This document shows positions 16,435 to 23,916 of a stretch of 64,000 nt of DNA, in pieces. Every line of letters starts with the position of its first letter. Position 1 is the stretch's first letter. The notes under the pieces are model-generated. The model was given only the letters and a program-made list of their open reading frames with translations, made no database searches and was not told where the DNA came from. The DNA is from Clostridia bacterium (lineage in GTDB: Bacteria; Bacillota; Clostridia; Oscillospirales; RGIG5299), in contig JAFVQJ010000002.1 of the NCBI GenBank assembly GCA_017504945.1, positions 62,001 to 126,000 of the forward strand, read 5' to 3'. Made by a program: the position numbers and the translations under genes.

Positions 16435-17381
16435 TAAATATCAATTATTCTGTCGCCGAAGAGATGACCGAGCTTAAGACCGCTTAACGAGTCGTAGTGT
16501 CCCCAATCGGGCTCGCCCTCGGGCTCGAGGTGAACGGTAAGTCCCTCCGAAATGGTGGGGAAATAGATATTAAGCGGTGAAAGGGCGGAAAAACGAAGCT
16601 TCGCATCGTTTATCTCGGGATAAGCGGGCTCGCAGTAGGGACTGTTTGAAATGCCCGCGTCGATAAAGTAAAGCTTGCCGCCGTCGGCGTATTTTGCGAG
16701 GTCGGCTCTGAGGTAATTTACAAAGGCGACCTGATTATCGTAGTATTTCGACGCCTTGAACTCCGAGGTGTCGGACTCGCCCTGCATCCAGCAGACAGCG
16801 CCGATAGCTGCATCGTAGTTTTTTGAGATGAGCGTTTCCATATATTTGTTTACGAAGATGAGAAAGGCATCGTAGATAGAGCCCTTTTCACCGTGCCTGA
16901 GCCAATGGCTGTGAAGCGAGTAGCCCGACATGGTGTATTTTAAAATAAAGACCGTTTCATCGGGAAATTCCGTCGAGAGCTTTTCGGCAATGCCCACCTC
17001 GGGACCGAAAAAGCCGCCCGTTGCGCCGCAGGTGAGATCGACCTTGACGAAATTGCCGTTCGAGGTGCTGTTGTGGTCGTCGATGCAGTAGTTTATTAAA
17101 ACGGAGGGGAAGCCGTTTTCGTAAACGGAGTATTTCTCGGCGCCGATATTCTTCAAAAGATAGCTGTTTATCGAGCAGCCCGACGCATTGCTCTGACCGA
17201 GCAAAAGAATAACCTTTGCCTTTTTGCCGCCGCCGTCCTGAAGATTTTCGGTGTCGGGATAGTCGGTGTTCATATTGAGATAGACGGGCGGATCGTCATC
17301 GGGTTTGGTTCCGCCGTCAAAACATCCGACGAAAAGAAACAAAAGACAAAGCGCCGTAATAAGAGAAATAACCTTTTTCAC
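16419..17381 (-). CDS. SGNH-like carbohydrate esterase lipoprotein
   Basis: Exported lipoprotein of 320 residues with signal peptide and lipobox LFVGC (Cys20). The core resembles the sialate O-acetylesterase/DUF303 (SASA, CE6-like) family: the nucleophile block LLGQSNASG near residue 60, WMQGESD near 197 and the Asp/His block DWGHYDS near 293. It likely removes acetyl groups from glycans at the cell surface; the substrate is unknown. It is transcribed alone from a promoter at 17411-17439. Confidence 0.7.
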   Translation of the reverse strand: MKKVISLITALCLLFLFVGCFDGGTKPDDDPPVYLNMNTDYPDTENLQDGGGKKAKVILLLGQSNASGCSINSYLLKNIGAEKYSVYENGFPSVLINYCIDDHNSTSNGNFVKVDLTCGATGGFFGPEVGIAEKLSTEFPDETVFILKYTMSGYSLHSHWLRHGEKGSIYDAFLIFVNKYMETLISKNYDAAIGAVCWMQGESDTSEFKASKYYDNQVAFVNYLRADLAKYADGGKLYFIDAGISNSPYCEPAYPEINDAKLRFSALSPLNIYFPTISEGLTVHLEPEGEPDWGHYDSLSGLKLGHLFGDRIIDIYKSTD

Positions 17382-17410
17382 CTTAAAGACCTCACAGTAG
17401 AATTGCTTTA

Positions 17411-17439
17411 ATTATAGCATAAAGGAACGGCAGGTGCAA
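17411..17439 (-). promoter_or_regulatory. promoter of the esterase gene
   Basis: Minus strand TTGCAC (17439-17434), 17-bp spacer ending TGC, TATAAT (17416-17411); an extended -10 form. Confidence 0.75.
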
Positions 17440-17457
17440 TATCTGTTCTAATTAAAT

Positions 17458-17483
17458 ATCCCGTCCGCTTACGTGAACGGGAT
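17458..17483 (-). terminator. terminator of tRNA-Arg
   Basis: ATCCCGT and ACGGGAT arms directly downstream of the tRNA 3' end, followed by A/T-rich sequence. A near copy of this hairpin occurs at 22188-22221. Confidence 0.75.
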
Positions 17484-17486
17484 TTT

Positions 17487-17561
17487 TGGCACTCCCAGCG
17501 AGAATCGAACTCACAACTAACCCTTAGGAGGGGTTTATTATATCCATTTAACTATGGGAGC
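17487..17561 (-). tRNA. tRNA-Arg (CCT)
   Basis: Cloverleaf read on the minus strand: acceptor GCTCCCA / TGGGAGT, anticodon stem AACCC / GGGTT with loop CTCCTAA giving anticodon CCT (17526-17528, codon AGG), T-loop TTCGATT. CCA is encoded at 17487-17489. Confidence 0.92.
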
Positions 17562-17577
17562 ATAATTTACGCTCTAT

Positions 17578-17606
17578 ATTTTACCACAAAAAAGCCGTTT
17601 TTGCAA
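17578..17606 (-). promoter_or_regulatory. promoter of tRNA-Arg
   Basis: Minus strand TTGCAA (17606-17601), 17-bp spacer, TAAAAT (17583-17578), 17 bases before the tRNA. Confidence 0.7.
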
Positions 17607-17761
17607 CCACTTCGCCGCAAATAAAATTATACTCTCGGTATAAAATGAAAAATTGCTTTAAATTTACCCGATTTTACATCAATTTGATTTGATTTTACCT
17701 TTACAGAGCCGTTTGTTTGTACTAAAATAAAAAACAACGCGTAAAAAGGCCTTTTTTCGTG

Positions 17762-17790
17762 TTGACATTTTTACGTTTGAAATATATAAT
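17762..17790 (+). promoter_or_regulatory. consensus sigma-A promoter
   Basis: TTGACA (17762-17767), 17-bp spacer, TATAAT (17785-17790): a perfect consensus match, driving the GH106-like gene. Confidence 0.85.
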
Positions 17791-17821
17791 TAAAACAAAG
17801 GTAAATATCGGAGGCGTTATT

Positions 17822-20809
17822 ATGGAGGCTTACAAAAATTACAGACCGGCAACGATGTGGTTCTGGAACCACGAAATAACCAAAGAGGGCATCTCAAGGC
17901 AGATAGAGGCGATGAAGAGCCAAGGAATACACGAGTTTTTCGTCCACGCTCTTTGGGGGCTTACCACCGAGTATTTCTGCGACGAATATATGGAGCTTAT
18001 CCGCTTTGCCGTTTCCGAGGCAAAGAAAAGAGATATGCGCTTTTGGATATACGATGAATACGCCTATCCCTCGGGTCAGAATAACGGCAGATTTCAGCTT
18101 GCCGCCGACGGAGCAGACCGCGCGAAAAACATAGTTCGCCACGAGGAAAAAAGCGAAAACGGCGTTTGCAAGACCGAGGTCACGGGAAAGCTTCTCTACG
18201 CCGAGGAGATAAGAAACGGCAAAAGAATTCCCGTGAGAGCAACCGAGGAAAACGGATTTTTCGTTGCAAAAAGCGAAAACACCGTTGTTTTTTATACGGT
18301 AGATCTCGTAATGGGCGTTACCGCCGCAGCCGTCTATTCAAAGCACTGTAAAAATCTTCCGGGACACGCCGACCTCTATTGCAAAAAGGTAGCTGACGAT
18401 TATCTTGATTACACCTACGGCGGCTACGAAAAGACGGTAGGCGACGAAATGGGAAAGACGGTAATCGGAAGCTTCACCGACGAGGACTATGCCACCGGAG
18501 TTTTCGAGGTCGGCAGAGGACGTCTTTCCTACACGCCGTCTATGATTGAAATTTTCGAAAAGAGAACGGGAAAAAGCTTTAACGAGTCGCTTCACTACCT
18601 CTTTGAAAAGAGCGAAAGCGAGGAAAGCTATGCGGTAAAGCACGCATATTGGAAGATAATTGAGGATCTCTATATGGAGAATTTCCTCATTCCGCTTGCA
18701 AAGAGATGCGAGAAAAACGGTCTTACTCTTACGGGACACTTAAACGGCGACGGCTTTATGACGTGGGGAATTACCACTCACGCCGATTTCTTCGACGGCT
18801 TAAAATATTTCGGCGCTCCCGGATTTGACTGGGTAATGCCAAACCGCACGATAGATGATAAAAAGGGTGATAAGATAACGATAGGCGCCGTCTGCCGCTC
18901 GGTAAGCAAGTTTTTTGGTAAGGAAAGAGTTATTTGCGAGACCTATTCGGGCGCGGGCCACGATTATCCCTTTACGGAGAAAAACAGGACCGCTTGCTAC
19001 GCCTTCGTGCTCGGCTGCAATCTGCTTCAGTATATGGGCGGCTATTATTCGATAGACGGCGGCAGAAAATATCTTCCCTACGGACTTCCTCCTTCGCACC
19101 ACTACAATAACCCCGATTTTAAATATTTCCGCACCTTCGGCGATATGGCGGAGCTTGCCTGCCGTCTTTCTTCCGAAACGAAAACGGCAACGGGCAGCCT
19201 TATGATGATGCCGCGTGCCGAGTGCGTTGATTCGCTCGATTTTGCAGATCACACTTTCGGAACGGATTTTAATAACGAAAAGCGCTCGATAGAGCACGCG
19301 GAGGGACTTTTTGAAAGCGTTGTCGAGGCGTTTTTGCGAAACGGCGAGCCGCTTGACGTTATTTCGGAGAGCCACGCCGACGATATAACGGTCAAAAACG
19401 GCAAAGCCTCATTTAACGGCTTTGAGTTTGACCGCATTATCTTTCCCGCGATGAGAGTGACCACCGCGGCTGTTAAAAATATGATAAAGCGCCTTAAAGG
19501 AAGTAAAACCGAGCTTATTTTCCTTCGCGATATGCCTGCGGTAACGGCGGAAACGGGAAAGAGCGACTCGCTTGGCTTTAAATTCTTCCGCCGCGAGAGC
19601 TTTGATATATTCAACGTGGAAAGCGGCGAAGGGGTCGCATTCGTAAACTTTGATAAAAACGGTAAAACGCCCGACTGCGAAAAGATACGCGCGCTGTTTA
19701 AGCGTCATCACGCCTTTAAGGCGGCGCTCGGCTTTGAATATAACGGCGACGGCAGATGCTATATTATCGAGCGCGAAAACGAGGATAAGCGCGTATGGTT
19801 TATCTTCAACCCCGATAAAGATAAAAAAGCGGTCAAATTTACCGATCTGCCCGAAAATATTGCTTTTTACGATCAGCTCGGCAAGCGGCTTGACGTCACG
19901 CAGGAGAGAGATCTTTGCGGATATGAGTTTATAATTGCCGTTTCTCTTAAAAACGGCGAGGAGGCAACCGAGGAAATAAAGCCCGCCCTTTCCGCTCACA
20001 GCGAGATGACCGTACCCGTTACCTTTGAGAAAAGCGGTAAAAACCTGTGGCGTCCGAAAAAAGTCAGAGCAGAGGCGGAGGGAGAGGAGCTTGAAGTTAC
20101 CTTCCAACATCTCTTTATGGATAAGCTCGGCAAGGAATACAAGCTCTCCTTCGAGCTTGAATGCAATTATACGGGCTCCGTTTACTTTGGCGGCGAGTAC
20201 GAGGACGTTTCAAAAATACTCCTTAACGGCACCGAGATAAAGCCCCTTCACGATGACGGCGGCTGGGGCTGCTATAACTTCAAAAACGACGTAAGCGGAC
20301 TTCTCAAAAAAGGCAAAAACACCGTCGAGGTCTTTTGGAGAGTGCCCGATTGGCTGGCACCTCATATGATGCCCTTCTTCTATTTCGAGGGCGGCTTTTA
20401 TGCCGACGAAAAGGGTATTTCCGATAAGGAAATAACCGTAAGCTACGACCTTACCGAAACAGGTATGCCCTTCTTTGCGGGCGACGCCGTCTTTTCGGCG
20501 GAGCTTGAGGCAAAGGCGGGAAAACGCACCGAAATAGAGGTTGAAACGGAAAATCCCTTCGAGCTTTTCGTAAACGGAGTAAAGCATTCCGACGTTATAC
20601 TTCACGACAGTCCCGTTGAGATAACCGAGCTTTTGAGTGATGGCAAAAACGAAATAAAAATAATTCTCACCGCAGGCTACGGAAGCCTTTTCGGTGAGTA
20701 TATCGAGGACGGAAAGACAAAGAGAAGACGCGAGCTTACCGAGGCAGATCACGTTGGCTCTCCCGTACCCTTCGGCATAAAGAGAATTACAGTGAGAAGC
20801 GAGAAATAA
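17822..20809 (+). CDS. GH106-like glycoside hydrolase
   Basis: Large protein of 995 residues without signal peptide, so cytoplasmic. The N-terminal TIM-barrel-like part (MWFWNHEITKEGISRQI, HEFFVHALWGL, WIYDEYAYPSG) matches the group of GH106/alpha-L-rhamnosidase-like proteins that begin with a W-x-W-N-G/H motif. A central segment CETYSGAGHDYPF near residue 383 is a candidate catalytic glutamate site. The C-terminal third (from about 745) looks like galactose-binding beta-sandwich domains. GGAGG at 17810 fixes the ATG at 17822; an upstream TTG at 17759 lies before the promoter. It probably acts on imported plant or mucin oligosaccharides containing rhamnose or a related sugar. Confidence 0.6.
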   Translation: MEAYKNYRPATMWFWNHEITKEGISRQIEAMKSQGIHEFFVHALWGLTTEYFCDEYMELIRFAVSEAKKRDMRFWIYDEYAYPSGQNNGRFQLAADGADRAKNIVRHEEKSENGVCKTEVTGKLLYAEEIRNGKRIPVRATEENGFFVAKSENTVVFYTVDLVMGVTAAAVYSKHCKNLPGHADLYCKKVADDYLDYTYGGYEKTVGDEMGKTVIGSFTDEDYATGVFEVGRGRLSYTPSMIEIFEKRTGKSFNESLHYLFEKSESEESYAVKHAYWKIIEDLYMENFLIPLAKRCEKNGLTLTGHLNGDGFMTWGITTHADFFDGLKYFGAPGFDWVMPNRTIDDKKGDKITIGAVCRSVSKFFGKERVICETYSGAGHDYPFTEKNRTACYAFVLGCNLLQYMGGYYSIDGGRKYLPYGLPPSHHYNNPDFKYFRTFGDMAELACRLSSETKTATGSLMMMPRAECVDSLDFADHTFGTDFNNEKRSIEHAEGLFESVVEAFLRNGEPLDVISESHADDITVKNGKASFNGFEFDRIIFPAMRVTTAAVKNMIKRLKGSKTELIFLRDMPAVTAETGKSDSLGFKFFRRESFDIFNVESGEGVAFVNFDKNGKTPDCEKIRALFKRHHAFKAALGFEYNGDGRCYIIERENEDKRVWFIFNPDKDKKAVKFTDLPENIAFYDQLGKRLDVTQERDLCGYEFIIAVSLKNGEEATEEIKPALSAHSEMTVPVTFEKSGKNLWRPKKVRAEAEGEELEVTFQHLFMDKLGKEYKLSFELECNYTGSVYFGGEYEDVSKILLNGTEIKPLHDDGGWGCYNFKNDVSGLLKKGKNTVEVFWRVPDWLAPHMMPFFYFEGGFYADEKGISDKEITVSYDLTETGMPFFAGDAVFSAELEAKAGKRTEIEVETENPFELFVNGVKHSDVILHDSPVEITELLSDGKNEIKIILTAGYGSLFGEYIEDGKTKRRRELTEADHVGSPVPFGIKRITVRSEK

Positions 20810-21517
20810 ATGGACAGTCAGAGAAAAGAAAAAATAACGAATATATTGGTAAACTCGGTGGGAATCGTTATATTTTTGGTCATTGCCGCCGTCATTACGG
20901 TTGTGCTTTGGCCTTATATAAGCGAATTTCTCGAAAGCCCCGAAAAACTTCAGAGCTTCGTTGCCGATAACGGCGCGCTTGCAGTGCCGCTCTATCTTGC
21001 GTTGCAGGTGCTTCAGGTCGTGGTTGCGCTGATTCCGGGCGAGGCACTCGAAATAGGTGCGGGAGCGGCTTTCGGCTGGTTTTGGGGACTTATTCTTGCC
21101 GAAATCGGCGTTGCGCTCGGCACAGTGATAATATTTGTAGTTGCAAGAAAGGCGGGACGCCGCTTTGTAGATGCGATAGTCGGCGGTAAAAAGCTTAAGG
21201 TGTTTGACAAGTTAAACACTCATCCGCGCCGCGACAGCGTAATATTTCTCGTTTTCCTTATTCCCGCGCTTCCGAAGGACCTGCTTACCTACGCCGCCGC
21301 ATTTTTCGATATTTCAATGTGGAAATTCATTTTGATGACGGCAATAGCGCGTATTCCCTCGATAATAACCTCAACGCTTGCGGCAGATTTTCTCATTGAG
21401 GGCAATTATCTTGCGGCGGTGCTCATTTTCGTCGCAACGGGAGCAATGGCGATAATCTGCTTTTTGCTTTCGGAAAAGATAATGGCAAAAATCGGGGTAA
21501 AGAAGAGCGAAGAGTGA
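20810..21517 (+). CDS. TVP38/DedA-family (VTT domain) membrane protein
   Basis: Integral membrane protein of 235 residues with an N-terminal helix, the VTT core (ALIPGEALEIGAGAAFGWFWG, then ARKAGRRFVD) and conserved FLIPALPKDLLTYAAAF. Such proteins act in lipid scrambling or membrane homeostasis; the exact role is not established for this subfamily. Its ATG abuts the stop of the GH106-like gene, so both share one transcript, with no clear functional link. A terminator follows. Confidence 0.85.
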   Translation: MDSQRKEKITNILVNSVGIVIFLVIAAVITVVLWPYISEFLESPEKLQSFVADNGALAVPLYLALQVLQVVVALIPGEALEIGAGAAFGWFWGLILAEIGVALGTVIIFVVARKAGRRFVDAIVGGKKLKVFDKLNTHPRRDSVIFLVFLIPALPKDLLTYAAAFFDISMWKFILMTAIARIPSIITSTLAADFLIEGNYLAAVLIFVATGAMAIICFLLSEKIMAKIGVKKSEE

Positions 21518-21537
21518 AAATTAAAAAGATAAAAAGT

Positions 21538-21571
21538 AAAAAATCCGTTCTCGTAAGAGAACGGATTTTTT
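21538..21571 (+). terminator. terminator after the TVP38-type gene
   Basis: AAAAAATCCGTTCTC and GAGAACGGATTTTTT arms with a GTAA loop. Confidence 0.85.
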
Positions 21572-21632
21572 GGGTAGTTTGAACTTAGTGGCACGAATTA
21601 AAGTGCTATGAAAACATGACTTTCTTTAGAAA

Positions 21633-22004
21633 TTACTTATTTATCATAAAATATGGACCGCACATGCCTTCGTGTGTTTTAATATAAGTCCATTTAAAAT
21701 CCCTGCCAACAACATATATTTCTACAAAGTCATCTAAAGCATTGGCGGTATTCAAATCACAAATCACATCCTTGGTATGCTTATCTTCAAACCACTCAAT
21801 ATAAAAAGCACCTTTTTTATCAATTTTATCATAAGCTTCTTTTGCTTTTTCTCCAATCAAATATTGGTTTTCGTTTAACAATTCCCACGAAAAGATATGC
21901 CAAATATAATTCCCCGTAGACTTAACATATTTTTGTATATCTTTTTTAGGGATATTAGATGCAAAAGCTTCAATCCACTTATTGTAGAATTCTTCTTTTG
22001 TCAT
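21633..22004 (-). CDS. DUF4275 family protein
   Basis: Small soluble protein of 123 residues of unknown function. The pattern YIWHIFSWELL, EAYDKIDKKGAFYIEWF and a C-terminal VVGRDFKWTYIKTHEGMCGPYF agree with the DUF4275 family. An AGAGGTG site precedes the ATG. Its promoter (22026-22054) shares an identical 23-bp stretch with the promoter of the neighbouring Pth2 gene. It belongs to an accessory run of single genes on the minus strand with lower GC than the rest of the window. Confidence 0.7.
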   Translation of the reverse strand: MTKEEFYNKWIEAFASNIPKKDIQKYVKSTGNYIWHIFSWELLNENQYLIGEKAKEAYDKIDKKGAFYIEWFEDKHTKDVICDLNTANALDDFVEIYVVGRDFKWTYIKTHEGMCGPYFMINK

Positions 22005-22025
22005 TGAAAATCACCTCTTGAGTGT

Positions 22026-22054
22026 ATTATAGCATAAAAGTGGCGGAAAATCAA
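22026..22054 (-). promoter_or_regulatory. promoter of the DUF4275 gene
   Basis: Minus strand TTGATT (22054-22049), 17-bp spacer, TATAAT (22031-22026) preceded by TGC (extended -10). Confidence 0.75.
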
Positions 22055-22180
22055 TGCGGAGCATTGTATTTTATAATCCGTGGCGAAGCCACACATTACT
22101 TCTTCACTATTCACTATTCCTTTTTACTTCCCAAAAATCCCGTTCGCAAAATTTTAGTGAAAAGTGAAGAGTGAAAAGGT
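22052..22180. repeat. intergenic hairpin cluster
   Basis: Non-coding stretch with perfect small hairpins CAATGC-GGA-GCATTG (22052-22066) and GTGGC-GAA-GCCAC (22080-22092), then imperfectly complementary tracts of TTCACT-type (22112-22128) and AGTGAA-type (22155-22175) repeats. It resembles small palindromic intergenic repeats. No gene is seen. Confidence 0.55.
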
Positions 22181-22187
22181 AATAAAT

Positions 22188-22221
22188 AAAAATCCCGTCC
22201 ACTTTCGTGAACGGGATTTTT
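22188..22221 (-). terminator. terminator downstream of the Pth2 gene
   Basis: AAAAATCCCGT and ACGGGATTTTT arms around a 12-base loop. It is very similar to the tRNA-Arg terminator at 17458-17483. Confidence 0.8.
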
Positions 22222-22290
22222 GGGACCGACACTCAAAATGGAACCGGTCTAAAAACCTAATTCTCTTTAGCTATTAACTTTGAAAAATTT
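22222..22290 (-). other. possible decayed tRNA 3' region
   Basis: Between the Pth2 stop and its terminator, the minus strand contains a GTCGGTCCCA end like an acceptor 3' strand with CCA-like bases, a GGTTCCATTTTGA stretch like a T-arm, and a CTAA-AGAGAA-TTAG arm. The arms no longer pair correctly and no 5' half is found, so it cannot be a working tRNA. Confidence 0.25.
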
Positions 22291-22303
22291 CTGAACCTAT
22301 CAT

Positions 22304-22726
22304 TTAATAAAGCGGTAAATCTCCTGTCAACTCGTCAGCAATATTAGCAGGCAAAGGCTCTAAAGCAAGGCAAGTCTTCGTAGGAACACCGTGAAATTCT
22401 GTCATTCCTGCATCAGTAATGACAGCGGCGATAATTCCCTTTTCTTTCGCCTTTTGTGCTATATCCAATAAAGACTCTTCAGAATCGACATAAACACATA
22501 CCTTAGCACAACCATATAAAAACCAATCAGACAAAGGAGAATTAGACTTGTCTATATTTTTCAAAACAAGACCATCTATAGTCATTTCAAAATCATTAAG
22601 GCGTCCTTCCTTTTTCAGCGCCATCAAGATAGCATCGATACAAGCATGACCTGCTTGTGCCGCTATTTTACCTTTACGCATCTTTAAATCCCGACGCATC
22701 ACAATCATCATTTTTGATTTATACAC
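22304..22726 (-). CDS. Pth2-type peptidyl-tRNA hydrolase
   Basis: Protein of about 140 residues of the PTH2 family, which is typical of archaea and eukaryotes and patchy in bacteria. It contains RRDLKMRKGKIAAQAGHA, a central AKVCVYVDSEESLL and the C-terminal ITDAGMTEFHGVPTKTCLAL, with the terminal LPLY. It would free tRNA from stalled peptidyl-tRNA. The start is uncertain: GTG at 22726 has AAGGTGG 11 bases upstream, ATG at 22711 matches the usual family start, and GTG at 22741 lies inside the ribosome binding site. A bacterial-type Pth is presumably encoded elsewhere. Confidence 0.8.
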   Translation of the reverse strand: MYKSKMMIVMRRDLKMRKGKIAAQAGHACIDAILMALKKEGRLNDFEMTIDGLVLKNIDKSNSPLSDWFLYGCAKVCVYVDSEESLLDIAQKAKEKGIIAAVITDAGMTEFHGVPTKTCLALEPLPANIADELTGDLPLY

Positions 22727-22750
22727 TGTTGCTCTCACCACCTTAGATGT

Positions 22751-22779
22751 ATTATAGCATAAAAGTGGCGAAGCCGCAA
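22751..22779 (-). promoter_or_regulatory. promoter of the Pth2 gene
   Basis: Minus strand TTGCGG (22779-22774), 17-bp spacer, TATAAT (22756-22751). The bases 22748-22770 are identical to 22023-22045 at the DUF4275 promoter. Confidence 0.7.
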
Positions 22780-22785
22780 GAGATT

Positions 22786-22961
22786 AGTGATATTCTGTGC
22801 TTCGCACAGAGTGATATTATGCCTTTCGGCATAGTGATATTTTTGCTGTCGCAAAAGTGATATTATATTCGCCTTTAAAACTCGCGAAGCGAATATCACT
22901 TGGACTTTAGTCCAAATATCACTGCGTAGCAATATCACTATGCTGAAAGGCGAATATAACT
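22786..22961. repeat. two-armed array of AGTGATATT boxes separated by hairpins
   Basis: Four direct AGTGATATT boxes (22786, 22810, 22833, 22856) are followed, after a central stem ATATTCGC/GCGAATAT (22865-22896), by inverted AATATCACT boxes (22892, 22915, 22931) and a degenerate AATATAACT (22953). Between boxes sit different short hairpins: CTGTGC-TTC-GCACAG, ATGCC-TTTC-GGCAT, TTTTGC/GCAAAA, TTGGAC-TTTA-GTCCAA. The whole can fold back on itself. No gene is seen in it. Confidence 0.85.
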
Positions 22962-22962
22962 G

Positions 22963-22996
22963 AAAAAACTCTTGTTCTTTCGAACAAGAGTTTTTT
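22963..22996 (-). terminator. terminator of tRNA-Thr
   Basis: AAAAAACTCTTGTTC and GAACAAGAGTTTTTT arms with a TTTC loop, directly after the tRNA 3' end. Confidence 0.9.
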
Positions 22997-22997
22997 C

Positions 22998-23073
22998 TGG
23001 AGCTGGTGATGCGACTTGAACGCACGACCTGCTGATTACGAATCAGCTGCACTACCGACTGTGCTACACCAGC
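22998..23073 (-). tRNA. tRNA-Thr (CGT)
   Basis: Minus-strand cloverleaf: acceptor GCTGGTG / CACCAGC, D-stem GCAC / GTGC, anticodon arm CTGAT-TCGTAA-TCAG with anticodon CGT (23038-23040, codon ACG), T-loop TTCAAGT. CCA is encoded at 22998-23000. Confidence 0.95.
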
Positions 23074-23092
23074 AAATTATTTAAGCTATAAT

Positions 23093-23121
23093 ATAATAAC
23101 TTAAAAAAGCAAAACCGTCAA
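23093..23121 (-). promoter_or_regulatory. promoter of tRNA-Thr
   Basis: Minus strand TTGACG (23121-23116), 17-bp spacer, TATTAT (23098-23093), 19 bases before the tRNA. Confidence 0.65.
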
Positions 23122-23155
23122 GAGCTTTTGCGAAAAAAGTTTAAAAGGAGACGAT

Positions 23156-23494
23156 TTACGGGGGTGGGAACATAACAATTTTATAGACTTTATTCATTTT
23201 CTTTGCATACTCTGCGGTATGTTTTGTGCCACGTGAGTGACCATCCCAAAAGATAAGAACGAAGTCTGCAAGATCTACCATTTTTTCATTTCTTTTAAGG
23301 GGAGCGGCTTTACCGTAAAGCTTGTATTGCGGACGAAGAATCAACTTTGAAATGCGGTTCTTGTCTGCATATTGCTCTGCAACAGAATCAATTCCTTTTG
23401 CTCCGCCGCATATAATGAGTTCTGCGTCCTCCGGCATATATTTTGCAATATCTACATCCGTAATTGTTCGAGAACCGGCGATCAAAATTCTCAA
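23156..23494 (-). CDS. SLOG-fold YspA-like protein (DUF2493)
   Basis: Protein of 112 residues with the nucleotide-binding SLOG fold: N-terminal ILIAGSRTITD, ICGGAKGIDSVAEQYA near residue 30 and DLADFVLIFWDGHSRGT near 74. Relatives (YspA, cpYpsA, DprA-like) bind nucleotide-derived ligands and often occur near mobile or defence genes, but no function is established. TTG at 23494 is chosen because AGGTGG is 5 bases upstream; a GTG at 23503 overlaps that site. It is divergent from the XRE regulator. Confidence 0.75.
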   Translation of the reverse strand: MRILIAGSRTITDVDIAKYMPEDAELIICGGAKGIDSVAEQYADKNRISKLILRPQYKLYGKAAPLKRNEKMVDLADFVLIFWDGHSRGTKHTAEYAKKMNKVYKIVMFPPP

Positions 23495-23622
23495 ATTATC
23501 CACCTACTTATATTAATACTATAAAATATTATATCATACCTAATATTTACTATATTTTAGCATATAAATTTTTTCTTGTAAACAGAGTATAATAATTTAT
23601 AGAAAAAACGAGGAGAAAAAAT

Positions 23623-23859
23623 ATGCTTGACAGTCAGTATAAAATGAATTTAATAAAAATAGGGCTTAAGATAGCATATTACAGAAAACTTCAGGGTATG
23701 ACGCAAGAGGAACTTGCAGAGGCGTGTGAGCTTTCGCCGGGATACGTTTCACAGCTTGAGGGACCGGGAAGTTATTTTTGCCCGTCGCTGAAAACTCTTT
23801 TTAAAATTGCAGAGGTGCTTGGAACGACGGTTTCGAGGCTTACGGATATTGACGACTGA
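23623..23859 (+). CDS. small XRE-family regulator
   Basis: Helix-turn-helix protein of 78 residues consisting of little more than the DNA-binding domain (MTQEELAEACELSPGYVSQLE, then SLKTLFKIAEVLGTTVSRL). GAGGAG lies 8 bases before the ATG. A hairpin terminator follows at once. It is divergent to the SLOG gene, which it might control. Such single-domain repressors are common in accessory regions. Confidence 0.85.
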   Translation: MLDSQYKMNLIKIGLKIAYYRKLQGMTQEELAEACELSPGYVSQLEGPGSYFCPSLKTLFKIAEVLGTTVSRLTDIDD

Positions 23860-23865
23860 AGTATT

Positions 23866-23895
23866 CACCCCGTATTTACGGGGTGTTTGTTTTTT
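23866..23895 (+). terminator. terminator of the XRE gene
   Basis: CACCCCGTA and TACGGGGTG arms followed by a T-rich run, seven bases after the stop codon. Confidence 0.8.
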
Positions 23896-23916
23896 CAAAG
23901 CTTACACTGCGGGGCT

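Noticed and set aside
19409-20110. 233-residue minus-strand frame inside the GH106-like gene
   Set aside because: Shadow of a coding sequence; no ribosome binding site and a composition typical of an antisense frame.
22786-22961. CRISPR array
   Set aside because: Constant boxes are only 9 bp, intervening pieces are hairpins of 14-16 bp, the orientation flips midway and no cas gene is present.
22735-23052. Open frame of 105 residues on the minus strand across the hairpin array and tRNA-Thr
   Set aside because: It overlaps the tRNA and terminator and translates repeats; it is not a protein gene.
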